NCBI RefSeq assembly: GCF_000023065.1
Contig: NC_012691.1
Span: 2,586,501 to 2,650,500 of the forward strand
Length of the DNA: 64,000 nucleotides
DNA from: Tolumonas auensis DSM 9187
Lineage (GTDB): Bacteria > Pseudomonadota > Gammaproteobacteria > Enterobacterales > Aeromonadaceae
Direction: 5' to 3'
Shown: positions 49,022 to 56,502 of the stretch, one piece after another
Position numbering within the stretch: position 1 is the stretch's first letter
Layout: each line of letters opens with the position of its first letter
Notes under the pieces: model-generated
Told to the model about the DNA's origin: nothing
What the model saw: the letters and a program-made list of their open reading frames with translations, nothing else
The model's database searches: none
Position numbers and translations under genes: made by a program

Positions 49022-50621
49022 CAGACTGTGTGAAAACGCACTGATGGCGGGTTAAGCAAACGCCCCGGCTCGTTCGGGGCGTTTGCTTTTGCGCGGACGA
49101 AAGGCGAAAACACGCTTTTCAGCCCATCAACGCGATCAGCTGGCCTGCACCGAGTACATTGATCGCTCTTTTGAGGTTGTAGGCTTGTACCGCCAGGGCC
49201 ATTTCCGTCCTTGCACCCTTCAGCTGGCGAAGCAGGAAGCGGCCATTGCCGAATCACCACTGCTTGAGGTTGCCGAAGGGGTGCTCAACGATCGACCTTC
49301 GGCTGACCATCATCTCTGGATGTGCCTGCATCCGCTGTTCCATGCGCTCGAAGGCGGCTTCATGGGCATGCCGTGAGACGTAGCGGCGCTTGGCCTGGGT
49401 GCAGCGCGCTTTCAGTGGGCAACTGTTGCAGTCGCTGATCGCTGCCTGGTAGATGCGATCCCCTCGATTCCATTGCTTGAGGCTCAGCAACTTGCCCGCC
49501 GGGCACTGGTACTGATCGTTCTCTGCATCGTAAGTGAAGTCGCCTCGCTCGAAGAGGTCGACGTCATCACTGCGATTATTGGTCGCGCGGTTGGGCGGCA
49601 CATAGGCCGTAATACCCGCCTCCTCACACGCCTGGAACTGCGCACCGTTGGAGTAGCCGGCATCGGCGACCACCTCCAACTTGACCTGTTGCAGCACGGC
49701 TTGAGTTGCCTTGGCCATGGGTTCGAGCTGCTGGGTGTCGTTGCCATCCTGAGTGACCTCGTGGTGCAGGATCAGGCAGTGCTCCGCGTCCACAGCGCTT
49801 TGCACGTTGTAGGCTACTCGAGGCCCCAGGTGGGTGCGCATCAGCTTGGCGTCCGCCTCGCCGATCACGAACTGTTCCAGCTGCTGCGCCTCCAGCAGCG
49901 CCTGACTGGTCAGATTGTCGGCATGCTTGCCCTGCAACCGTTGCAGGGCTGCCTTGACCGCCGAACGATCGATCGCCTCGTCGGCTTCAGCCCGATCCGC
50001 AGCCTCCAGCTGCGCCAGGTAGTCGGTGATGTGCTTCTCCAGCCGCTCCTGCTGGCGCTTGAGTTGCTTGAGGCTCAGCTGCTTGCGCGCCGAGGCGACG
50101 GCTTGGAACTTGCTGCCGTCGATGGCCACCAACTGGCCGGCGATCAGGCCGACCTGGCGGCAGAACTGCACAAAGGCCCGACAGGTCGCCGCGAATGCTG
50201 CACCGTTGTCCTTGCGAAAATCAGCGATGGTCTTGAAGTCCGGAGCCAGGCGTCCCAACAGCCACATCACTTCGACATTGCGCTGGCACTCGGCCTCCAG
50301 CCGCCGGGATGAGCGGATGCGCTGGAAGTAGCCATACAGATAGAGCTTGAGCAGATCGGCCGGATCGTAGGACGGTCGCCCGGTTTGCCGGGCCTGCACC
50401 TTGCTGAAGCCCAGCACGCGCAAATCCAGGCGCGCCACATAGGCTTCGATCACGCGCACCAAATGATCTTCCGGCACCAGCTCGTCCAGCGACTGTGGAA
50501 ACAGACTGCCCTGGCTGCGCGCTTCACCTTGGATGTACTGCATAAACAAAAATGCCCGTATCGCGTGATACGGGCATTTTCTAGAACACCGGCCGGGACT
50601 GCCAGGTTTTCACACAGTCTG
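49022..50621 (-). mobile_element. IS1182-type insertion sequence, 1600 bp
   Basis: Terminal inverted repeats CAGACTGTGTGAAAAC (49022) and GTTTTCACACAGTCTG (ending 50621) bound the element, which is flanked by a 4-bp GATT duplication. It carries one transposase gene on the minus strand. Hairpins lie near both ends: AGCAAACGCCCC/GGGGCGTTTGCT at about 49056-49088 and AAAATGCCCGTAT/ATACGGGCATTTT at 50548-50580. The latter sits between the outer edge and the transposase start, where it may block transcription entering from outside. Confidence 0.9.
49119..50543 (-). pseudogene. IS1182-family transposase with an in-frame stop
   Basis: Starting MQYIQGEARSQGSLFPQSLDE at 50543, the frame encodes a DDE transposase: GRPSYDPADLLKLYLYGYFQRIRSSRRLE, AIDGSKFQAVAS, VADAGYSNGAQF and the catalytic-Glu segment SIVEHPFGNLKQW. 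A TGA at 49254-49256 stops it. The same frame then runs 44 more codons (FGNGRFLLRQLKGARTEMAL and YNLKRAINVLG) to a stop at 49119, matching the usual family C-terminus. The catalytic residues lie before the TGA, so partial activity of the 429-residue product cannot be excluded. Confidence 0.85.
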
Positions 50622-50719
50622 GATTGCGGGGCTTTTTTTCGTCCATCAATCGGGACGCCTCGGATTCCCATTTGCGCATGACGCCGGCCTAGCGCCGGCG
50701 GAAGCTGTCGGCATGCGTC

Positions 50720-50850
50720 GCTGACCTCGTCAGCACCATGCCAGCAGCCAGGGTTTCAGGCTGCCGCGGGATTCCCCTCCCGTGCGACCCACACCAGTCC
50801 GCCATCGCATCGAGTCCGCGGACGCGCGCCCTCACGGCGCCGATGCCGAT
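50720..50850 (+). ncRNA. Structured leader element, copy 3 (before the 50924 gene)
   Basis: P1 is GCTGAC-CTC-GTCAGC (50720-50734). P2 is GCAGCC-AGGGTTTCA-GGCTGC (50744-50764), identical in the loop to copy 2. P3 is CGGGA/TCCCG (50767-50782). P4 is GTCCGC/GCGGAC around CATCGCATCG. P5 is GCGCC/GGCGC (50826-50840). A TTCATCCACC motif follows at 50850. The IS ends about 100 bp upstream, so the element itself is intact. Confidence 0.72.
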
Positions 50851-50923
50851 TCATCCACCGCCAGCGGGAGCAGCCATCCCGTCCAGGGCCATGGCGATCC
50901 TGCTTCCTGAAAGGAGCTCCGCC

Positions 50924-51136
50924 ATGTCCCAGCAAGCCTCGTTCGGCCACTTGGCCCTGATCTACGCCGGCAAACACCTGCCGCTCCAAGTGCTTCACAG
51001 CGCCGCCGGCCACTACATCGGTACGCGCGACATCGAAGGCCCCGTCTCCCGCGAGTCGGCCGAGTACTTCCGCAGTTCGGCGGCAGCCCAGCGAGCCCTC
51101 GACCGAGGCGGCTGGACCCAGCTGCCCACCCCTTGA
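50924..51136 (+). CDS. Small unknown ICE protein
   Basis: The 70-residue protein starts MSQQASFGHLALIYAGKHLPL at an ATG with AAGGAG eight bases before it. It contains a compact beta/alpha pattern (HYIGTRDIEGPVSRESAEYFRS) and no known domain. The frame is open upstream through the leader, but that part is leader RNA. It is 24 bp from the next gene, which probably shares its transcript. Confidence 0.65.
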   Translation: MSQQASFGHLALIYAGKHLPLQVLHSAAGHYIGTRDIEGPVSRESAEYFRSSAAAQRALDRGGWTQLPTP

Positions 51137-51159
51137 TCCCCATCCATGAGGAGACCGTC

Positions 51160-51552
51160 ATGAATCAGCTTCTACCAACCGACGTCGTCGATCAGATCAT
51201 GCGTGAAACGCGCCATTTCGAGCGTGCGCCCGAGGCCTTTTTCAAGGCTTGGAAACGCGGTGCGGAAATCGCCGGGCCCGAGTGGTTTGGCGATGGCACC
51301 CGCGAAGGCCTGCGCCGTGCCGCCAGCAAGTGGGACTTGCGTCCGAACCTGCTGGAACTCAACGACGCCCTGGGCGTTTTGAGCGGCGGACAGCGCATGT
51401 TCCTGTCCGCGATGGTGAGCTTCTACAACTCGCGCGAGGGCGCCGCGATGCTCAAGCGCTGCGGCTTCGAGGGGCTTTCCGACCTCGGTGGCCTGGATCT
51501 GGAGCGGCGTCAGGTGATCGCCGATCTGGTACTCAACTACAGCGGCTGGTAG
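51160..51552 (+). CDS. Unknown ICE protein
   Basis: The protein has 130 residues and is mainly helical (TDVVDQIMRETRHFERAPEAFFKAWKRGAEIAGPEWFG, then GLSDLGGLDLERRQVIADLVLNY). GGAGA lies before the ATG at 51160. The function is unknown. It is likely cotranscribed with the gene at 50924. Confidence 0.7.
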   Translation: MNQLLPTDVVDQIMRETRHFERAPEAFFKAWKRGAEIAGPEWFGDGTREGLRRAASKWDLRPNLLELNDALGVLSGGQRMFLSAMVSFYNSREGAAMLKRCGFEGLSDLGGLDLERRQVIADLVLNYSGW

Positions 51553-51592
51553 GTCCGAACGACCGACCACCGCCATTTTCTCAACCCCCAGC

Positions 51593-51626
51593 GAGGGACA
51601 TCCGTCCCTTCGGGGCGGTGTCCCTC
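51593..51626 (+). promoter_or_regulatory. Nested hairpin before the 51650 gene
   Basis: GAGGGACA and TGTCCCTC form the outer stem, and CCGTCCC-TTCG-GGGCGG forms the inner stem with a stable TTCG loop. It ends 24 bases before the start codon. It belongs to the second leader type described for 58156, 58579, 60871 and 61281. Confidence 0.6.
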
Positions 51627-51649
51627 CATTCTTCCCACAGGAGCGACCC

Positions 51650-52111
51650 ATGTCCCGAAATCCGTCCTTTGCCGTCGTCCTCGAAGGAGGCCTGGTGCAG
51701 GCCATCGTCGTGCAGGACTGGCCCGATCATCTGCCGCTGCCGCCATTCGCGGTAGTGGACTACGACACCGAAGGCGCGGCCGACGACGAAATCGTCTGCT
51801 TCGACATCGGCAACTCCGAAGCCGAAGCCCTGTGCCGCAGCGACACCCCCACGGTGTTCGAGTCCTTGCCGGACGCGCTGTCACCACGGGTTGTGCTTGC
51901 CGCACTGGGCGAGCCCGTCCTGGATGACACACCCAAACCGCTGGCGATCGCCCGCCGGGTGCGGCAGAACGTCCTCGATCTGGATGCCCGGATCAACACC
52001 AGCGAGCAGGCACCGACGGGCGACGACTACAACGCGCTCTACGTCTTGGCCAACTGCGGCCTGATCGAACTGCTGAAGTCTCTGGGCGACCCCACCGACT
52101 TCGGCGAATAG
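51650..52111 (+). CDS. Unknown ICE protein
   Basis: The 153-residue acidic protein starts MSRNPSFAVVLEGGLVQAIVVQDWPDHLPLPPFAVVDYDTEGA, a beta-rich beginning. A helical part (AIARRVRQNVLDLDARINTSEQAPTGDDYNALYVLANCGLIELLKSL) follows. No domain is recognised. GGAGCG precedes the ATG. Confidence 0.65.
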   Translation: MSRNPSFAVVLEGGLVQAIVVQDWPDHLPLPPFAVVDYDTEGAADDEIVCFDIGNSEAEALCRSDTPTVFESLPDALSPRVVLAALGEPVLDDTPKPLAIARRVRQNVLDLDARINTSEQAPTGDDYNALYVLANCGLIELLKSLGDPTDFGE

Positions 52112-52152
52112 CGCTTTTCCACCTTTGCCCGAAGCCACGGTTTCGGGTTCAT

Positions 52153-52178
52153 CCCCGCGGATGCCATGTCCGCAGGGG
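52153..52178 (+). promoter_or_regulatory. Hairpin and TTCATCC motif before the 52211 gene
   Basis: TTCATCCCC at 52148 runs into a hairpin with arms CCCCGCGGA and TCCGCAGGGG around TGCCATG. It lies 33 bases before the ATG, with AGGAG between. Confidence 0.5.
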
Positions 52179-52210
52179 CTGGCTCCGCATCACCAACCAG
52201 GAGCCACCCC

Positions 52211-52873
52211 ATGGCAAACAACTACTACGACGCCACCGGCGTCCTCGTTCTCGACCAAGTCACCCCGGTGATTACCGCGCTGTTCGGCGGTTTGAAGCTG
52301 GATGCCTCATACCCCGGCGACGGCGAGGTCTACATCGCCCAGATTGCCGAAGACAGCGGCGCGCATTGGGACGATGTCTGCGAAGACCTCGTTGCACTGG
52401 CCCAGTCGCTGGGGCTGTCCGTGCCCAGCGAGGGCCCTCCCACGATGGACGACGTTCTGGCCGTGCTTTCCAGGCATTTCGGCACCGACCAGGACGAAGA
52501 TCTGCAGCACCTGATCGAACACCATCGTTTCGAGGACGACTCGGATCTCGACGCGCTGTTCCTGATCGCCACGCGACTCGACGATGGTCACGGCCTCAAG
52601 GAGATTCGCTTCGAGGGTTGCTGGTATTGCAGCAAACCACGCCTCTTCAACTTCGGCGGTGACGGTTCTTTCATCAGCCGCGAGTTCTCGGTCTTCGGTG
52701 CCTCCGGTCAGGTGCTCGATCTCGGCAACCGTATCCGGCAAGCCCTTCTGATTCAGAACCTGGAGGCTGCTGCCAATCTGTTCGCCCGGGAAACACAACG
52801 CCTGCTCGCCGGCATCACCGACGAAACGCAGCGCCGGCAATTGCAACACCGCCTGTCCGAGCTGTTGAGCTGA
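52211..52873 (+). CDS. Unknown acidic ICE protein
   Basis: The protein has 220 residues. A strongly acidic first half (DDVCEDLVALAQSLGLS, TDQDEDLQHLIEHHRFEDDSDLDALF) is followed by a compact segment IRFEGCWYCSKPRLFNFGGDGSFISREFSVFGASGQ with a CxxC-like CWYC. It ends in helices. No domain is recognised; acidic ICE proteins can be DNA mimics, but nothing here shows that. AGGAG precedes the ATG. Confidence 0.68.
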   Translation: MANNYYDATGVLVLDQVTPVITALFGGLKLDASYPGDGEVYIAQIAEDSGAHWDDVCEDLVALAQSLGLSVPSEGPPTMDDVLAVLSRHFGTDQDEDLQHLIEHHRFEDDSDLDALFLIATRLDDGHGLKEIRFEGCWYCSKPRLFNFGGDGSFISREFSVFGASGQVLDLGNRIRQALLIQNLEAAANLFARETQRLLAGITDETQRRQLQHRLSELLS

Positions 52874-52993
52874 CAGGCCGCGATACGACGCTTGATCCAT
52901 ACCGGTGCCGCCTGCCGGCACCACTTCCTTTCCCACTGGGTCGATCCCCGGTGGGGGTTGGCCCTGCGTCACCCCTCACCGGAGAATCAAACC

Positions 52994-53737
52994 ATGGACC
53001 ATTCATCCAATCCTTTCGCCCGCGGCTACTACGGTTTCGAGATTCGGCGCCTTGCCGTCATCAGCTACGACGAGCGCCACCCGCAAACCTTTCTGCCGCT
53101 GCATCCATCGCAGGCTCATCTACCCGATGACAAGGTGGCGTACCAAGCGTGCATCTTCAACGATGATTTCGTGCTGATCACCGAAGGCCAAACGGTGCCC
53201 GCCGAACTCGATGCCTTGTGCGGCGGCAGCGGCGCCGTGCAGGCCGTGTACCACAGCATCTATGGCCGAACCCTCGATAGAGGCTTCATCCATGTGGGCG
53301 ACAGCTACACACTGGAATATGCCCAAGCGGTGGTGCGCAATCTGCAGTTCGAGACGGGCTTCTACAGCCGTGCCTGGGAGATCAGCACGGCCCACATCAC
53401 CGAAGCATCGGGCCGCTACCTGTGCGAACTGGCGGATATCGCCACACCGAGCGGGTTCCTGTTCGTCGCCTTTCGCATCCCGTACAGCCCAGCCATCGGC
53501 GTCAAGCTGATCGCCACACCCTGGACGGATGAGAACCTGATGCACGTCGAAGGCATCACCGCCGAGCAACTGCGCCGGGAGCACCTGTCCAAGGGCATGC
53601 CCGAGGATCTGGCCGACGTACTGGCGCTGGCCGGACAGGCTGACGTCAGGGTGCTGGTATTCGATGCTGATGCCAACGAGCTGGACGGTCTGACCGTCTT
53701 CGAGGAAGAGGACGACACCCCCTCTGTGGACACCTGA
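52994..53737 (+). CDS. DUF5983-domain ICE protein
   Basis: The protein has 247 residues. The central block RAWEISTAHITEASGRYLCELADIA carries the STAHITEAS hallmark of DUF5983, a family found in plasmids and ICEs. The N-terminal ~120 residues (FEIRRLAVISYDERHP, ACIFNDDFVLITEG) form a separate unknown part, and the tail is acidic. The ATG at 52994 follows GGAGA. Its own terminator lies 17 bp behind the stop. Confidence 0.78.
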   Translation: MDHSSNPFARGYYGFEIRRLAVISYDERHPQTFLPLHPSQAHLPDDKVAYQACIFNDDFVLITEGQTVPAELDALCGGSGAVQAVYHSIYGRTLDRGFIHVGDSYTLEYAQAVVRNLQFETGFYSRAWEISTAHITEASGRYLCELADIATPSGFLFVAFRIPYSPAIGVKLIATPWTDENLMHVEGITAEQLRREHLSKGMPEDLADVLALAGQADVRVLVFDADANELDGLTVFEEEDDTPSVDT

Positions 53738-53753
53738 CCAGTCATGTCCCCCC

Positions 53754-53779
53754 GAGCCCCTCCGATGAGGGGCTTTTTT
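53754..53779 (+). terminator. Rho-independent terminator after the DUF5983 gene
   Basis: AGCCCCT and AGGGGCT form a 7-bp stem with a short loop, followed by TTTTTTC. Confidence 0.92.
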
Positions 53780-53860
53780 CTGCCTCGGGAATGCGGTGCA
53801 GGCCGGTTCGGTTTATCGCAGGCCGGGCCGGCCAGGCTCTGCCATCCTGCTGCCATGTTC

Positions 53861-53960
53861 GCTGGCGTAGCCGGCAACATCCCAGGCGGTCAAGGCCATC
53901 GAGACCGCGGCATGCCGATCGCGTGCTGGCTTTCATCCTCTTCCGGACGCACCGCGTCCA
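53861..53960 (+). ncRNA. Structured leader element, copy 4, divergent (before the 54029 gene)
   Basis: Sequence identity to the other copies is low but the helices are kept. P1 is GCTGGC-GTA-GCCGGC (53861-53875). P2 is GCGGTC (53886) with GACCGC (53903) around AAGGCCATCGA. A GCATGC/GCGTGC helix with loop CGATC stands in place of P4. P5 is GGACG/CGTCC (53945-53959). TTCATCC lies at 53932. Confidence 0.55.
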
Positions 53961-54028
53961 TCCAATCCACCCACTTGGGACAACCCGTCCCCTGTGGCCG
54001 GGAAGTCCCTTTTTTCTGGAGATTTCCC

Positions 54029-54841
54029 ATGGACCATCAACTCATTCGTCAACAACTCCCGACGCTGGTTTCCGGCCATGTGCCGTCCAATGCCCGCGGC
54101 TTCAAGTTCGTCATCTTCGACGGTGAGCCCAAGGTATCGACGATGGGCTTCCATATCGATCCCAAGCCTTTTGAAGGCAAGGTCATCGCGAGCACAGACG
54201 AGGCCATTGTCGTCAAGACCGGACGCACCCAGTTCATGGTGCTCGACCGGTCGCGCGTGACCGAGGAACCCGACGAAGGTGCCAAGGTACAGGTCGAGCC
54301 TTATGCCAGACGCCGCTTCGACGGCTTGCGGGCGGATACCCCCGAGGAACGCACCGAGTACACCCACGACGGCCAGCCCTACAAGCTGCAGACGTTCGTG
54401 CTCGGTTCGGCTCCGGCGAAACTGCCGGTCCCGCAGCCGCGCTGCCTGGAACTGCAGCAACTCATCGAGCAGTTGGAAACGCTGCCGGCGCCCGACGGCT
54501 ACCGGCGCATCACGCACCTGTTGGTCGATGCTGGCGCGTGCGACTTCACTTGGGTCGATCCACTGCCCAAGGACATCATCGCCACGCCGCCGGCCATCAG
54601 TTTCAACGTGGTCACTGCGAAGTTCCAGGGGCGCGTCACCGTGCTGTACGAACGAGGCGACGATCTCTATGCGGTGGAACTGCACCGCGACGGTGAGCTG
54701 GTGGAGCGCGTGGATGAGGTGTTCTTCGATGACCTCGGCAACACGTTGGAACGCCTGATCGACGATGGCAGTTGGCGCCAGATTCGCGTCAGCACCGTGC
54801 AGAAGCCCGCACGGCGCAAGCCGCGGGCGGTATCCGCATGA
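54029..54841 (+). CDS. Unknown ICE protein with a KfrB-like segment
   Basis: The protein has 270 residues. Residues ~45-85 (FEGKVIASTDEAIVVKTGRTQFMVLDRSRV, then EGAKVQVEPYA) resemble small beta-barrels of the KfrB type found in plasmid proteins. The rest alternates beta and helix (HLLVDAGACDFTWVDPLP, VLYERGDDLYAVELHRDGELV) and ends in a basic tail, KPARRKPRAVSA. CTGGAG lies before the ATG at 54029. The family assignment is tentative. Confidence 0.65.
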   Translation: MDHQLIRQQLPTLVSGHVPSNARGFKFVIFDGEPKVSTMGFHIDPKPFEGKVIASTDEAIVVKTGRTQFMVLDRSRVTEEPDEGAKVQVEPYARRRFDGLRADTPEERTEYTHDGQPYKLQTFVLGSAPAKLPVPQPRCLELQQLIEQLETLPAPDGYRRITHLLVDAGACDFTWVDPLPKDIIATPPAISFNVVTAKFQGRVTVLYERGDDLYAVELHRDGELVERVDEVFFDDLGNTLERLIDDGSWRQIRVSTVQKPARRKPRAVSA

Positions 54842-54916
54842 CTGCGCGAAGCGGCTGAGTCCGTCGGCGGCATTTCGTCCTTTCCGCACCGCCTTGTCGG
54901 AGCATTCATCCACCAC

Positions 54917-54964
54917 GGCACTTGCCCCGGAAACTGGCCTCGCGCCAGCTTCCGGGGCTGTGCC
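54917..54964 (+). promoter_or_regulatory. Nested hairpin leader before a decayed gene
   Basis: GGCAC (54917) and GTGCC (ending 54964) enclose a second stem in which GCCCCGGAA and TTCCGGGGC, then CTGG and CCAG, pair around CCTCGCG (one mismatch). TTCATCCACC lies just before it at 54905. The leader is intact although the gene behind it is not. Confidence 0.6.
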
Positions 54965-54984
54965 TATCTGCTGGGAAATATCTC

Positions 54985-55128
54985 ATGACCGTGTCGGCAG
55001 AACACTGAACCTGCCTCAGCCCCCCGGTTCCGCCGCGAGTGCGCACTTAGCTGGCCTGTTTTACCGAACGCCAGGACGACCTGTTTGACCCTGCCGAAGA
55101 GACCATCGGCTGCTATTGCGGCGATTGA
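54985..55128 (+). pseudogene. Decayed small gene (two in-frame stops)
   Basis: The ATG at 54985 follows CTGGGAAATATCTC, a typical start context in this region. The frame stops after seven codons (MTVSAEH) and again at codon 22. It then stays open with protein-like sequence LACFTERQDDLFDPAEETIG and CYCGD to a stop at 55126-55128. I read it as a 47-codon gene with nonsense changes; a fortuitous frame is the alternative. Confidence 0.45.
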
Positions 55129-55199
55129 ATGCGGTCAGGCGACAGTACTCATTCCCGATGGTGTGCGAAGCCGCGCGGTGTGAGGCTTGCCCCATGCTT

Positions 55200-55310
55200 G
55201 CTGACGTTGTCAGCGACATGCCAGGCAACCATCGGTCTTCGAGGTTGCGGCGCGGCACCCGCCGCGTGACCGAGCCAGTTCGCAACGCATCCCTCCGTGC
55301 GAACGACCAT
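55200..55310 (+). ncRNA. Structured leader element, copy 5 (before the DUF3577 gene)
   Basis: P1 is GCTGAC-GTT-GTCAGC (55200-55214). P2 is GCAACC (55225) with GGTTGC (55243), a compensatory change from GCAGCC/GGCTGC. P3 is CGCGGC/GCCGCG (55251-55266). P4 is TTCGCA/TGCGAA (55279-55303) around ACGCATCCCTCCG. A further hairpin follows. I recall a published DUF3577 RNA motif upstream of DUF3577 genes; whether this is the same motif cannot be checked here. Confidence 0.7.
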
Positions 55311-55434
55311 CGGCTTGCCGGTGGTGGATGCACCTTCCTAGTCCATTCGCCTTATCAACCCACCGCGGGGTTACGCACCCCCCCGCGCAGTCGGGTCCGG
55401 TGTGTCTCCGCTTCATTCCCATTGGAGATTCACC

Positions 55435-56349
55435 ATGACCAATACGACTTCCAACGCGAAGAGCTACTTCGATCTTCACACCGAGGGCTACGCCCGCTTG
55501 CAGCGTGTCCGGGAGGTTCCTGTCCGTGGTGGCCGCCGTGCGCAGCCGTTCCTGGCTTGCACTGTCGCCGCACTCGTCGGATCCGCCAAAGACCCCGTCA
55601 CCCGCTACTTCGACGTCAAAGTCTCCGGTGCCGACGCCAAGAAATTGGTCGAGGGTTACATCGGCGTCGATGACCCGAGGCAGCGTCCGCTGGTCAAGTT
55701 CCGGCTCGGCGATCTCTGGGCCGATGCTTTCATCCGTACCAGTGGTGACCGCAAGGGCGATCCGGCAGCCAGTCTCAAGGGCCGACTGTTGAAAGCCGAA
55801 CTGATCGATCGTGCCGAACTGGCGCAGATCAAGCAGTACGAGCTGATCACCCGGGGTATCGGTTATCTCAACCGTCCGCGCGAGGTTACGCCGAAGGATG
55901 GCGATCCGTTCCTGTCGTGCTCCATCGGGGCGCTGGCCGGCCCGGTCGATGAGCCGGATTACCGGTACATCAACACCATCGTCGCCACTGCGGACGCCCA
56001 GCATCTGGTGCGCCGCTGCGTACAGGCCATCGAGGCCGAGCGCAAGGTGCTGATCGCCTTCCGTCTCAACGACATGAAGGCCGATGCGTACCTCCGCACC
56101 AAGGGCGAGCGTGCCGGCGAACCGGCGGCGAGCCTGGAATCCAAGCTGATCCACATCGGCCTGATCAAGATCGATGGCCAGCAGGTCTTTCCGGCCGCCG
56201 CACCGGCGCCCGTTTCCGAGGACGCTGCGGCGACCGAGGATGCGGATACCGCCGATGGCACCGTCGAGGCGCCGACCGCCGAGTCCGTTCAGGACGAACC
56301 CGTGCCGGCACCCGAGGCCGAGGAACCCGCACTCGCGGCTTCCTTCTGA
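55435..56349 (+). CDS. Tandem DUF3577 / STY4534-family ICE replication protein
   Basis: The protein has 304 residues. Two copies of the DUF3577 domain stand in a row: residues ~9-125 (YFDLHTEGYARLQRVREVPV, FLACTVAALVGSAKDP, VKFRLGDLWADAF) and ~130-255 (YELITRGIGYLNRPREVTPKDGDPFLSC, then VLIAFRLNDMKADAY). An Ala/Glu/Pro-rich acidic tail of about 50 residues follows. STY4534-type proteins are annotated as ICE replication proteins and normally have one domain. GGAG precedes the ATG at 55435. Confidence 0.85.
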   Translation: MTNTTSNAKSYFDLHTEGYARLQRVREVPVRGGRRAQPFLACTVAALVGSAKDPVTRYFDVKVSGADAKKLVEGYIGVDDPRQRPLVKFRLGDLWADAFIRTSGDRKGDPAASLKGRLLKAELIDRAELAQIKQYELITRGIGYLNRPREVTPKDGDPFLSCSIGALAGPVDEPDYRYINTIVATADAQHLVRRCVQAIEAERKVLIAFRLNDMKADAYLRTKGERAGEPAASLESKLIHIGLIKIDGQQVFPAAAPAPVSEDAAATEDADTADGTVEAPTAESVQDEPVPAPEAEEPALAASF

Positions 56350-56358
56350 TCCACCCCC

Positions 56359-56388
56359 GCAAGGCCCCATTCCGGGGTCTTGCTTCTT
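56359..56388 (+). terminator. Terminator after the DUF3577 gene
   Basis: GCAAGGCCCC and GGGGTCTTGC form a 10-bp stem (one G-T pair) with loop ATTCC, followed by TTCTTAT. It starts 10 bp after the stop. Confidence 0.8.
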
Positions 56389-56502
56389 ATCCCCAACCTG
56401 CCTGCAGGCCACTGACGTGGCGCGTGGGCGTTCGTCTTTTCATCCCCGCAGTCCGTTCCGCACCGTGCGGATTCGGCTGCATAACAATCCCAGGAGAATG
56501 CC

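Larger units (their letters stand above)
49010..50640 (+). terminator. Terminator of the 48421 gene, split by the insertion sequence
   Basis: AGCCCCGC at 49010-49017 and GCGGGGC with a following T-run at 50626-50639 are the two arms of one terminator. The tetranucleotide GATT that should be its loop is present on both sides of the insertion (49018-49021 and 50622-50625). Removing the element and one GATT restores AGCCCCGC-GATT-GCGGGGCTTTTTTT. Confidence 0.85.

Noticed and set aside
53933-54916. 327-codon minus-strand frame
   Set aside because: It lies opposite the 54029 gene and its leader, and its composition is that of a reverse-complement shadow.
55210-56412. 400-codon minus-strand frame
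   Set aside because: It is the antisense of the DUF3577 gene; long antisense frames are common in this G+C-rich element, and it has no recognisable domain or ribosome binding site.
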